From Spirochaetota bacterium (GTDB lineage: Bacteria; Spirochaetota; GWE2-31-10; MWDO01), in the NCBI GenBank assembly GCA_017998755.1, contig JAGOCL010000007.1, positions 1 to 20,600 of the forward strand: DNA of 20,600 nt, written 5' to 3'. The notes under the pieces were generated by a model. The model was given only the letters and a program-made list of their open reading frames with translations, was not told the origin of the DNA and did no database searches. The position numbers and the translations under genes were made by a program. Shown here in pieces: positions 6,739 through 14,268 of the stretch (the stretch's first letter is position 1; every line of letters starts with the position of its first letter).

Positions 6739-7362
6739 ATGAGGTTCTATATACTAATTTCGGTATTATTTGTTTTTTCTTTAGATATTTTTTGCGCGAC
6801 AGAGTCATACAAATACCATACCCTTAAAGAAGGGGAGACGCTTTGGAGAATCAGTAAGAATTATAAGGTTTCGCTGGATAAACTTTGTAAATTAAACAAC
6901 ATTAAAGACGTTACAAAAGTCCGAAAGGGATTTGTAATTAAAATTCCGACGGGAGTCGTTATAAGCGATAAAAAAAAGGTAAGGGAATATTTTAATTTTT
7001 GTTCTCCCGTAAAAGGGGATATAAAGCCTTTTGTTACTCCGAATTTTAAAGGAGTGATAATTTTTGGAGATAATCCTCAAGAGTCGGTAAAAAGCGTTTC
7101 AGAAGGAGCTGTAGGATTTATCGACGATCTAGACGGCTACGGACTAAGCGTAATAATAAAAAATAACAATAATATTTTGACAATTTATTCGGGATTCTCA
7201 GTCGTTTATGTAAAAAAAGGCGAAAACGTCAGAAAAGATCAGATTATCGGTAAAATCGGATCTTTGCCTCGATACAACAAAGCCGGAATATTCTTTTCGA
7301 TGAAAAAAGATAATAAATATCTGAGATACGAAACAAGTAAAGCTCAATTCTTTTATGAATAA
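6739..7362 (+). CDS. Secreted LysM protein with degenerate M23 peptidase-like domain
   Basis: 207 residues. A signal peptide (about 1-20, ending in FSLDIFCA) is followed by a LysM domain at 26-70 (YHTLKEGETLWRISKNYKVS and the closing KGFVIKIP), which binds peptidoglycan. Residues about 88-190 follow the M23/LytM pattern in shape (SPVKGDIK, SEGAVGFIDDLDGYGLSVII, GENVRKDQIIGKIG). The zinc ligands are gone, however: the HxGxD region reads VIIFGDN, YAHL is replaced by YSGFS, and HLHFE by GIFFSM. It should therefore lack peptidase activity. Catalytically dead LytM proteins such as EnvC and NlpD activate amidases, and a similar regulatory or scaffolding role is possible. GGAG lies five bases before the ATG. 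It is divergent from the MEMO gene and convergent with the lipoprotein gene, 11 bases apart. Confidence 0.82.
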   Translation: MRFYILISVLFVFSLDIFCATESYKYHTLKEGETLWRISKNYKVSLDKLCKLNNIKDVTKVRKGFVIKIPTGVVISDKKKVREYFNFCSPVKGDIKPFVTPNFKGVIIFGDNPQESVKSVSEGAVGFIDDLDGYGLSVIIKNNNNILTIYSGFSVVYVKKGENVRKDQIIGKIGSLPRYNKAGIFFSMKKDNKYLRYETSKAQFFYE

Positions 7363-7373
7363 ACTTTTATAAT

Positions 7374-7979
7374 TTATTGCGTAGTAGAGGTTGAAAATTT
7401 AGCTTCTATGGAATATATATCAAGCTTTATATCTCCTGATAAATCTGCCGTAAATTTATCCAAACCAAAATCGCTCGCTTTGATGTAAAGATCGAAGTCG
7501 TCGTTTGTAGACATCGGCCAATCATTAATCAAAGTTTTACCGTTATGCCATAGAGATAGCGGGGCGGAGGGATCGTTAGTCGCTTCCGGCATAGTTAGGA
7601 TTATTGAATTACTAAAAGTATCTACTTCCCAATATCCGGGATTGTCCTTGCTTATTATATCTATAGCGACGTCGCCGCTTGCGTCGTAACCTTTGATATA
7701 GAATCTGTCTTTTCCGGTACGGTTGTCTTCGAAAGTCAAACTAATATTTTTGAGACGAACTCCAAATAAATCGCCGAAAATCGGGCTGTAGGCGTCGGGA
7801 CTAAGATCGTTAGTCCCCGTCCATTTCTTGTAACTATCGTAAAGCTCGTTGTATTGATAAAAAGTAACTGCGCTGAGCGGCCACGACTTTTGTATTTTTA
7901 ACGGATCAAGTATTACTCCGCAAGAGATAAACAAAGCAATAATAACTAATGTCTGTAAAAGCGCTAAAAATTTCTTCAT
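7374..7979 (-). CDS. Putative lipoprotein of unknown function
   Basis: 201 residues, family not recognised. The N-terminus MKKFLALLQTLVIIALFISC is a lipoprotein signal peptide with Cys20; LFISC is a relaxed lipobox of the kind accepted in spirochaetes. The mature protein is rich in Asp, Ser and aromatic residues and predicts as mostly beta strand (for example GDVAIDIIS and GDIKLDIYS), suggesting a periplasmic or surface beta-sandwich, but no motif stands out. The start is secure because the signal peptide begins exactly at the ATG. There is no Shine-Dalgarno sequence; instead a good promoter ends seven bases before the ATG. It lies 48 bases downstream of lysS on the same strand but probably has its own promoter. 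Confidence 0.8.
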   Translation of the reverse strand: MKKFLALLQTLVIIALFISCGVILDPLKIQKSWPLSAVTFYQYNELYDSYKKWTGTNDLSPDAYSPIFGDLFGVRLKNISLTFEDNRTGKDRFYIKGYDASGDVAIDIISKDNPGYWEVDTFSNSIILTMPEATNDPSAPLSLWHNGKTLINDWPMSTNDDFDLYIKASDFGLDKFTADLSGDIKLDIYSIEAKFSTSTTQ

Positions 7980-7986
7980 TTACGTT

Positions 7987-8015
7987 AATATACTGTAAAA
8001 TCAATTCTTAGTCAA
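7987..8015 (-). promoter_or_regulatory. Promoter abutting the lipoprotein start codon (possible leaderless transcript)
   Basis: On the minus strand TTGACT (8015-8010) is followed after exactly 17 bases by TATATT (7992-7987); both boxes match the sigma70 consensus at five of six positions. Transcription is expected about 7980, directly before the ATG at 7979-7977. There is no room for a ribosome binding site. The -35 box touches a 16-base AT-only palindrome (8014-8029). Confidence 0.6.
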
Positions 8016-8029
8016 TAATTATAATTATT
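8014..8029. repeat. Perfect 16-base AT-only palindrome between lysS and the lipoprotein gene
   Basis: AATAATTATAATTATT reads the same on both strands. It covers part of the lysS stop codon and the first two bases of the -35 box of the next gene. It could be an operator, or a weak hairpin at the end of lysS; no T-run follows, so it is not a convincing terminator. In AT-rich DNA chance is also possible. Confidence 0.4.
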
Positions 8030-10187
8030 AGAGACCGATTTGATCCGCTACTTCCTTCATGGAATCTATACCTATCTCGACAAATTCGTCTAAAGTCAGT
8101 CCGATGTTTTCGCAAAGTAAAATATTTTCTCTACTAACGTTAGCGGCGAAAAGTTTTTCTTTCATACGTTTGACAACAGATTTAGTTTTGACGCTCGCTA
8201 CTTTTTTATCGGGGTACACTTTAGCCGTCGCCGCTATTAGCCCTGTTAGACTCTCGGCGGCGGTAAGCGCAAAATCGAGAAAGTTAGTTCTTATTGTTCC
8301 GTTACCTTCTTCGTTGTGAGCTTTTATTGCGTGAATTACAAGTTCGTTAACCCCAAGTTTAGAAAGCCACTCTCCGCCGACTAATCCATGCTTGTCCATA
8401 ACAGGCCCGATCTCGTCAAGGTCTATATCGTGCAGAAGTCCAGTATAATAATAATTTTGTTCGTTAAGTCCGAATTTTTTAGCAATACCTTTCATAACGG
8501 CTCCGCTCGATATCGAATGAGCTATTAAGCTCTCTTTTTGAAGTTTTTCGGTAAATAACTTATCTAATTTATCGTATCCGATTCCCAAATCTCTTATATC
8601 TATTGGGAGGAGCTTTGCAGTTTCGTTGTTCTTTTTTGTATCGTTTCCCTTAGAATTATCAATTTCGTTTTTAATAGTCGCGTTATCTAAAAACTCTTCC
8701 TCATTATTTGCTTCGGCGTCTGAATCGATAGGCCGCATTAAAGGAAATAAAACAACCTCTCTTAAATTCTCTTGATTGGTTAATAGAGCTACAAACCTAT
8801 CGATACCCATGCCAAACCCCGATATAGGCGGCATACCGTATTCCATACAGGTTATAAAGTCTTCCTCCATAATCATAGCTTCTTCGTCCCCTTTTTCTCG
8901 TTCGACGGCTTGCTTCAATAATCTCTCTCTTTGATCGATAGGATCAATTAGTTCAGAATATGCGTTTACAACTTCCCAGCCGTTTACTACGAGTTGAAAT
9001 CTATCCGTAATAAGAGGATCGTTGTCGTTTCTTCGAGCAAGAGGAGATAAATCTATGGGATGATGAATCAGAAATTGAGGATTAATCATCTTAGGCCTCG
9101 CTACTTTTTTGTACAGCTGATCTATAAGATTGCCTCTGCCGATTTTATTAAAATCAACGCCTTCAAGGACAATCTTTTTTTCTTTAATAATTTTCACAAG
9201 ATCTTCTTTCGCGGGAAATTGATCGATATCAATATCGGCGTGGCGCAATATTAAATCGCGAAAACTTGTTCTTGGCCATTTTCCTTCAAAATCTATCTTG
9301 GTTCCCATATATTCAAGCTGTAAACCGCCATGTACTTCTAAAAGTATCTGTTTAATCAGTTTTTCCGTGAAATTCATGTTATCTATATAGTTCCAGTACG
9401 CGGCATAGTATTCGACCATTGTGAATTCCTGCAGATGACTCGGATCCATACCTTCGTTTCTGAAACATCTTCCCATATCGTAAACTCTGTCGAAACCGCC
9501 GGCAATAAGACGTTTTAGGTAAGTTTCGGGAGCAATACGGAGATACATATCGATATCTAACGCATTATGATGAGTTTTGAAGGGTTTAGCGAGCGCTCCC
9601 GAAGGTTTTACTTGTAACATCGGCGTTTCAACCTCGACAAAGTCGTTAGCGTTAAGAAAATTCCTGATAACATTAATAAGTTTGGTTCTTTTCAGAAATC
9701 TGTCTCTAGTCTCGGAATTCATGATAAGATCGAGATACCTCTGTCTGGAGCGGGACTCAAGATCGGTAATTCCGTGGAACTTTTCGGGAAGAGGTCTGAT
9801 AGACTTTGATAGAAGTTCGTATTTATCGACTCTTAGCGTTAGCTCTCCCTTTTCAGTACGGTATATCTCGCCGAAAACCGAAACGAAGTCGCCAACGTCT
9901 ATCATTTTTTCAAAAAATTTAAAGCTTTCCTCGTCAATATTCTTTTTATTTAAAGATATTTGTATCCGATCGTAAAAATCCTGAATTGTCGCAAATATCA
10001 ATTTTCCAAACGACCTTTTTAGTACAAGCCGTCCGGCAAGATTAATATTATTATCGCCGACGTTTAATTTGCGAGCTTCGGCAATATTATGCGTTCTTTC
10101 GCATCTGTCTAGAAACGGATTCTTTCCCGTATCTCTAATTTTTCCGATTTTTTGGATTCTAACGTCTCTTTCGTCGCTTGGATTCAT
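8028..10187 (-). CDS. lysS: Class II lysyl-tRNA synthetase fused to a C-terminal HD-domain hydrolase
   Basis: 719 residues, against about 500 for a normal LysRS. Residues 1-486 are a complete class II LysRS: OB-fold anticodon-binding domain about 48-123, motif 1 about 160-190, motif 2 RVYDMGRCFRNEG at 234-246, and motif 3 GFGMGIDRF at 457-465. It should charge tRNA-Lys with lysine. A low-complexity, charged linker (about 487-530, rich in Asn, Glu, Asp and Lys) joins it to an HD-superfamily domain (about 535-719). Candidate metal ligands are His557, His586-Asp587 in LLHDID, His600, His619, His624 in HAIKAHNEEG and Asp638. This domain resembles the stand-alone HDIG-type proteins of about 185 residues found in many bacteria. 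The frame is continuous across the junction, so this is a real fusion and not a frameshift. AAAGGAA precedes the ATG. The function of the HD part is unknown. Confidence 0.93.
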   Translation of the reverse strand: MNPSDERDVRIQKIGKIRDTGKNPFLDRCERTHNIAEARKLNVGDNNINLAGRLVLKRSFGKLIFATIQDFYDRIQISLNKKNIDEESFKFFEKMIDVGDFVSVFGEIYRTEKGELTLRVDKYELLSKSIRPLPEKFHGITDLESRSRQRYLDLIMNSETRDRFLKRTKLINVIRNFLNANDFVEVETPMLQVKPSGALAKPFKTHHNALDIDMYLRIAPETYLKRLIAGGFDRVYDMGRCFRNEGMDPSHLQEFTMVEYYAAYWNYIDNMNFTEKLIKQILLEVHGGLQLEYMGTKIDFEGKWPRTSFRDLILRHADIDIDQFPAKEDLVKIIKEKKIVLEGVDFNKIGRGNLIDQLYKKVARPKMINPQFLIHHPIDLSPLARRNDNDPLITDRFQLVVNGWEVVNAYSELIDPIDQRERLLKQAVEREKGDEEAMIMEEDFITCMEYGMPPISGFGMGIDRFVALLTNQENLREVVLFPLMRPIDSDAEANNEEEFLDNATIKNEIDNSKGNDTKKNNETAKLLPIDIRDLGIGYDKLDKLFTEKLQKESLIAHSISSGAVMKGIAKKFGLNEQNYYYTGLLHDIDLDEIGPVMDKHGLVGGEWLSKLGVNELVIHAIKAHNEEGNGTIRTNFLDFALTAAESLTGLIAATAKVYPDKKVASVKTKSVVKRMKEKLFAANVSRENILLCENIGLTLDEFVEIGIDSMKEVADQIGL

Positions 10188-10398
10188 ATATATTCCTTTA
10201 TAATAAAATAATGTTTTTTATCTCTTATTAGTTAAACCTAAATTTAAAACAATGATTTACGCGCGAGAGCTATTTGAATAAAAACAGCGTTATACTTTTA
10301 TCATATTTTTAATAAAAAGTCTATAATTCAATTTAAATTTCTGGCAATCTGGTATTTGTTCTATCGGCGGATAATAATAATGATTGACGCATACTCCC

Positions 10399-10407
10399 AT
10401 TATAACA
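10399..10407 (-). promoter_or_regulatory. Candidate extended -10 promoter for lysS
   Basis: On the minus strand TGTTATAAT (10407-10399) is the same nine-base extended -10 element seen before the MEMO and SH3 genes. No good -35 box is visible. It would produce a long leader of about 205 bases before the lysS ATG. Confidence 0.35.
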
Positions 10408-10489
10408 ATTAAAAACTGGAATGTTATATAAAATTAAAGAAAATAAATGCGACAATTGTATTAATTTTAAAAAAATATTTTTTTTAAGA

Positions 10490-10529
10490 TATATATTGTA
10501 AGTTCCCTGCTTTTATTTTACAATCTATA
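10490..10529. repeat. Imperfect 12-base inverted repeat just upstream of hydC
   Basis: TATATATTGTAA (10490-10501) and TTACAATCTATA (10518-10529) match as inverted repeats at 11 of 12 positions, with a 16-base spacer. The right arm ends 19 bases before the hydC Shine-Dalgarno sequence. It could be a two-site operator (arms about 28 bases centre to centre) or a hairpin in the leader RNA. The spacing does not fit the usual Rex operator. Confidence 0.45.
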
Positions 10530-10560
10530 AGTAATTTTGATTAAAAATAGGAGGATATCT

Positions 10561-11112
10561 ATGAATATCGAAAATCCGCTTAAAATTGCAAAGAAATCGG
10601 GTTGCGATTGCGAAAATATTTCAGAAGACGAAAAATTTTCACGACTTGGGGAACTTTTGGGTATTTTTAAAAATGAAAAGGGCAATCTGATAAGTTCTTT
10701 ATATCTGGCTCAATCGATTTTCGGATATTTACCTGAAAAAGTAATAAAATTTGTAGCGCAAGAACTTAATTATCCGGTTATAAAAGTAGAAGGAGTCGCA
10801 ACTTTTTATTCTTTCTTCAGCAAATTTCCAAAAGGGAAATTCTCTATCAAAATATGTCTCGGCACCGCCTGTTACGTACGCGGAGGAAAAGCGATTTTAG
10901 AAAAAATCAAAAAAGACTTAAAAATCGACGTAGGCGAAACAACCGAAGACGGGCTTTTTTCTCTTGAAGTGGTAAGATGCGTCGGCGCCTGCGCCCTTGC
11001 GCCGGTAGTCGTCGTCAACAACCTTACCCATAGAAGATTGAAAGAGAATAAAATAGGAGACTTACTAAATAACTATAAAAAAAGCGCTAATATCGGAGGA
11101 GAAACTAAATGA
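10561..11112 (+). CDS. hydC: HydC: NuoE-like [2Fe-2S] subunit of the bifurcating [FeFe]-hydrogenase
   Basis: 183 residues, homologous to complex I NuoE and the HydC/HndA subunits. The thioredoxin-like [2Fe-2S] domain has ligands Cys99 and Cys104 in CLGTACYVRGG, and Cys140 and Cys144 in RCVGACALAP. An N-terminal helical part (about 20-85, with SSLYLAQSIFGYLP and EGVATFYSFF) is typical of the family. It passes electrons between the flavin subunit HydB and the rest of the complex in the cytoplasm. I placed the start at the ATG at 10561, where AGGAGG lies six bases upstream; the frame extends to a TTG at 10537 that would overlap that site. Two extra Cys (15 and 17) sit in the N-terminal tail. The stop overlaps the hydB start in ATGA, so translation is coupled. 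Confidence 0.92.
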   Translation: MNIENPLKIAKKSGCDCENISEDEKFSRLGELLGIFKNEKGNLISSLYLAQSIFGYLPEKVIKFVAQELNYPVIKVEGVATFYSFFSKFPKGKFSIKICLGTACYVRGGKAILEKIKKDLKIDVGETTEDGLFSLEVVRCVGACALAPVVVVNNLTHRRLKENKIGDLLNNYKKSANIGGETK

Positions 11113-14100
11113 TAAAAAACATATCCGATTTGGAAAAAATTAAAAACTTATATAAACAAACTGTAGCCGATAGAACTATCGGGGCAAGAACCGACGTTAA
11201 ATACGTCTTAGTTTGCGGCGGAACGGGTTGCGCCTCGTCCGGTTGTCAAGAAATAATGAAAAGATTTAACGAGAAAATTACAGAAAAAAAAATCTCAGAT
11301 AAAATCAAAGTAATACAAACTGGTTGCAACGGGATTTGTCAATTAGGTCCTGTTGCGACGGTTTACCCCGAAGGCGTGTTATACACCAAATTACAACCAA
11401 GTTACGTCGACAGAATCGTTGAAGAACATTTGATAAATGCGACATATGTCGACGATTTTGTTTACAAAGATTCGCAAACAGGCAAATCTATACATTCAAT
11501 CGACGATATCCCCTTTTTTAAGGATCAAGTAAAATTTGCCAGAAAATTAACGGGGATTATCGATCCCGAAAAAATTGAAGAATATATAGGCGCCGACGGG
11601 TATTCGTCTTTGGCAAAAGCGCTAACTCAAAACGCGCCCGACGGAGTTATTAAAATAATTAAAGATTCGGGATTACGAGGCAGAGGGGGCGGCGGGTTTC
11701 CGACAGGGCTCAAATGGGAACTGGCGGCGAAAGAAAAACCTAAGGACGGTATGAAGTACGTTATATGCAACGCCGACGAAGGCGATCCCGGCGCCTTTAT
11801 GGATAGAAGTCAGCTCGAAGGAGATCCCCATAGCGTAATCGAGGGGATGATTATAGCCGGTTACTCTATAGGCGCTTCTCACGGCTACATTTACTGTAGA
11901 GCCGAGTACCCTTTAGCAATCGACAGAGTAGAAATTGCTCTTGAGCAAGCCAGAAAAATAGGACTTTTAGGTCAAAATATTTTGAATACGTCTTTCGATT
12001 TTGATATAGAAGTGAGAATGGGAGCGGGGGCGTTTGTATGCGGAGAAGAGACGGCTCTTATTTCGTCTCTACAAGGAAATAGAGGCGAACCTAAGCCAAA
12101 GCCCCCTTTTCCGGCTCAAGAGGGGGTATGGGAAGCTCCGACTATAGTCAATAACGTCGAGACATTCGGCAACGTTCCGCCTATCCTCAAATATGGCGCC
12201 GATTACTTTAATAAAATGGGAACGGAGAAATCTAAGGGAACTAAAATCTTTGCTCTTGCGGGAGCCGTTAAAAACGTTGGACTTATCGAAGTCCCGATGG
12301 GTATATCGCTTGGCAAAATAATATTCGACATAGGGGGAGGAATAATAGACGATAAGGAATTTAAAGGAGCTCAGATAGGCGGTCCGTCCGGCGGGTGTCT
12401 TCCGAGAAAGCATCTCAATATACCCATAGATTACGAATCCCTAAAGGGGGTCGGAGCGATGATGGGGTCCGGCGGACTAGTAGTTATGAGCGAAGATACA
12501 TGTATGGTAGATCTGGCTAAATTCTTTATGGAGTTTATTCAAGACGAATCTTGCGGAAAATGTCCGCCGTGTAGAATTGGCACAAAAAAAATGCTTGAAA
12601 TTCTTCAAAGAATTTCGGAAGGCAAAGGAGAAGAATCCGATATTGAAGAGCTAGTTAGTTTAGGAGAAGATATCAAAAATTCCGCTATATGCGGCCTCGG
12701 TCAAACAGCCCCTAATCCGGTATTATCTACAATAGCCAATTTCAGAGACGAATACATGGAACATATCAAAAATAAAAAATGCCCAGCCGGAGTCTGCGCA
12801 GATCTTATCTACGCGCCATGTCAAAACGCATGTCCTGCGGGAGTTAACGTTCCGGCGTTCGTCGCTCTCACAAGCAAAGGAAGATACGAGGAAGCTCTTA
12901 GAGTACACATGGACCGCAATCCCTTTCCAATCGGTTGCGGAATGACCTGCACTCACCCTTGCGAATCAAAATGCAGAAGGGCAAAACTTGACGAACCGAT
13001 AGCAATTCGAGAGATAAAAAGATTTATGGCTGAAAAAGGAGGACGCGAAGGTTCATTATATCCCCTGCCGGAAATAATCAGCAGAAAAGACTCCGAAAAA
13101 AAGAAAATAGCAATAATCGGAGGGGGGCCTTCGGGACTCACTTGCGCGTATTTTTTAAGAAGACTTGGACACAAAGTTATGATTTACGAGGCTCAAGAAA
13201 AACTCGGCGGTATGATGATGTACGGCATCCCCGAATACAGATATCCGAAAGCCCTGCTTGAAAATGAAATCAGAAATATTTTAAACTTGGGAGTAGAATA
13301 TAAATGCAATACCAAAGTCGGTAAAGACGTCTCTTTCGACGATTTAAAAAATAGTTACGACTCGTTAGTTATCGCCGTCGGAGGATGGGAGAGTAAAAAA
13401 CTCGATATACCCGGCGAAGAAGCGGAAGGCATTGTGTCCGGTAAAGATTTCCTCTGGATGGTAGCTCATAACGATTTAAAAAAACTAAGCGGAAAAGTCA
13501 TCGTTATAGGCGGCGGGAATACCGCTGTCGACGTAGCTAGAACTGCGTTAAGACTTGGAGCCGATAGCGTTATGCTAGCTTACAGAAGAACTATCGATCA
13601 GATGCCCGCCGAAAGAGAAGAGGTTTCCGAACTGATTGAAGAAGGAATTTATCCTACCGAACTGCACGATATCGACGAGATTATCGTTAAAAATGGAAAA
13701 GTAACGGGCATAAAGTGCAGAAAACAATCTCTTGGAGATTTTGATTCGACAGGAAGAAAAGCTCCAAAACCCATTATCGGTAAAGAAGGGGAAATAATAT
13801 TTGAATGCGACTACCTTATCCCCGCAGTCAGTCAAGCTATCGATTTATCGTTCGCTCAAAATATCGAAAAAAACAAAAATGGTACGATCAAGATAGATAA
13901 AGATACTTTTCAAACCTCAGATCCGAAAGTTTTTGCATGCGGCGACGTTGTAACAATTGCAAATCTCGCTATCGCGATAGGAAACGGCGAGGCGGTCGCG
14001 GTTTCTATTGAAAAAACGCTTAATCCCGGAGCTCTCAAAGAATTTAGCTGGAGAACCCCTAAATCTCCGGACGTCTATTTTGATCCCGACGAAGAACCTG

Positions 14101-14246
14101 TGGAAAAACCGAGGGTAAAAGTTGAATATTCGGCCGTTGAAGAGCGAATTAAGAATTTTCTTTTAGTAAACCGTGGGGTTAACTGGGAAGCAAAGATCAA
14201 AGACGAAGCTAAAAGATGTCTTAGATGCGATTACAGGGATAATTGA
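11109..14246 (+). CDS. hydB: HydB: NuoF-like flavoprotein fused to a GltD/NfnB-like FAD-NAD(P)H module
   Basis: 1045 residues, much longer than a usual HydB of about 600. Order: N-terminal thioredoxin-like [2Fe-2S] domain (about 30-110; Cys36, Cys41, Cys73, Cys77). NuoF core with glycine-rich GLRGRGGGGFPTG (188-200) and GAGAFVCGEETA (305-316) for NADH and FMN. N3-type [4Fe-4S] site with Cys482, 485, 488 and 528. CPAGVC at 558-563 marks the point where normal HydB continues into a two-cluster ferredoxin domain. Here it continues instead into a GltD-type N-terminal cluster domain (Cys571, 575, 610, 614, 618, 622), an FAD Rossmann motif GGGPSG (671-676), an NAD(P) motif IGGGNTAVD with AYRR (800-827), and FAD-closing FACGDVV (942-948). 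It ends in CLRC (1037-1040). GGAGGAG lies seven bases before the ATG. It probably connects NADH and NADPH pools to the hydrogenase; the exact electron path is inference. Confidence 0.93.
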   Translation: MIKNISDLEKIKNLYKQTVADRTIGARTDVKYVLVCGGTGCASSGCQEIMKRFNEKITEKKISDKIKVIQTGCNGICQLGPVATVYPEGVLYTKLQPSYVDRIVEEHLINATYVDDFVYKDSQTGKSIHSIDDIPFFKDQVKFARKLTGIIDPEKIEEYIGADGYSSLAKALTQNAPDGVIKIIKDSGLRGRGGGGFPTGLKWELAAKEKPKDGMKYVICNADEGDPGAFMDRSQLEGDPHSVIEGMIIAGYSIGASHGYIYCRAEYPLAIDRVEIALEQARKIGLLGQNILNTSFDFDIEVRMGAGAFVCGEETALISSLQGNRGEPKPKPPFPAQEGVWEAPTIVNNVETFGNVPPILKYGADYFNKMGTEKSKGTKIFALAGAVKNVGLIEVPMGISLGKIIFDIGGGIIDDKEFKGAQIGGPSGGCLPRKHLNIPIDYESLKGVGAMMGSGGLVVMSEDTCMVDLAKFFMEFIQDESCGKCPPCRIGTKKMLEILQRISEGKGEESDIEELVSLGEDIKNSAICGLGQTAPNPVLSTIANFRDEYMEHIKNKKCPAGVCADLIYAPCQNACPAGVNVPAFVALTSKGRYEEALRVHMDRNPFPIGCGMTCTHPCESKCRRAKLDEPIAIREIKRFMAEKGGREGSLYPLPEIISRKDSEKKKIAIIGGGPSGLTCAYFLRRLGHKVMIYEAQEKLGGMMMYGIPEYRYPKALLENEIRNILNLGVEYKCNTKVGKDVSFDDLKNSYDSLVIAVGGWESKKLDIPGEEAEGIVSGKDFLWMVAHNDLKKLSGKVIVIGGGNTAVDVARTALRLGADSVMLAYRRTIDQMPAEREEVSELIEEGIYPTELHDIDEIIVKNGKVTGIKCRKQSLGDFDSTGRKAPKPIIGKEGEIIFECDYLIPAVSQAIDLSFAQNIEKNKNGTIKIDKDTFQTSDPKVFACGDVVTIANLAIAIGNGEAVAVSIEKTLNPGALKEFSWRTPKSPDVYFDPDEEPVEKPRVKVEYSAVEERIKNFLLVNRGVNWEAKIKDEAKRCLRCDYRDN

Positions 14247-14268
14247 TATTTTTAAGAGGAGAATTTTT

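Larger units (their letters stand above)
10188..10560. other. Divergent control region between lysS and the hydrogenase operon
   Basis: This is the longest stretch without a gene (373 bases), and I find no credible ORF or RNA gene in it. It holds the lysS ribosome binding site, an extended -10 candidate for lysS at 10399-10407, the palindrome ACAATTGT at 10453-10460, an imperfect dyad at 10490-10529 and the hydC ribosome binding site AGGAGG at 10549-10554. The lysS leader would be about 200 bases; I see no T-box consensus in it. I could not settle on a -10/-35 pair for the hydrogenase operon. Confidence 0.6.

Noticed and set aside
10188..10392. T-box riboswitch in the lysS leader
   Set aside because: The conserved T-box sequence and an antiterminator/terminator pair are not present.
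10490..10529. Rex operator ahead of the hydrogenase operon
   Set aside because: The TTGTAA and TTACAA half-sites are 16 bases apart, too far for the usual Rex site, and the flanks do not match.
10537..10560. TTG start for HydC eight codons upstream
   Set aside because: The AGGAGG at 10549-10554 lies inside that extension and is ideally placed for the ATG at 10561.
11673..13835. Several minus-strand open frames within hydB
   Set aside because: They are shadows of a strongly conserved gene, with no family motif and no ribosome binding sites.
14173..14268. Upstream start for HydA inside the 3' end of hydB
   Set aside because: The extension is an out-of-frame reading of hydB. The ATG at 14269 has AGGAG and begins the conserved [2Fe-2S] domain.
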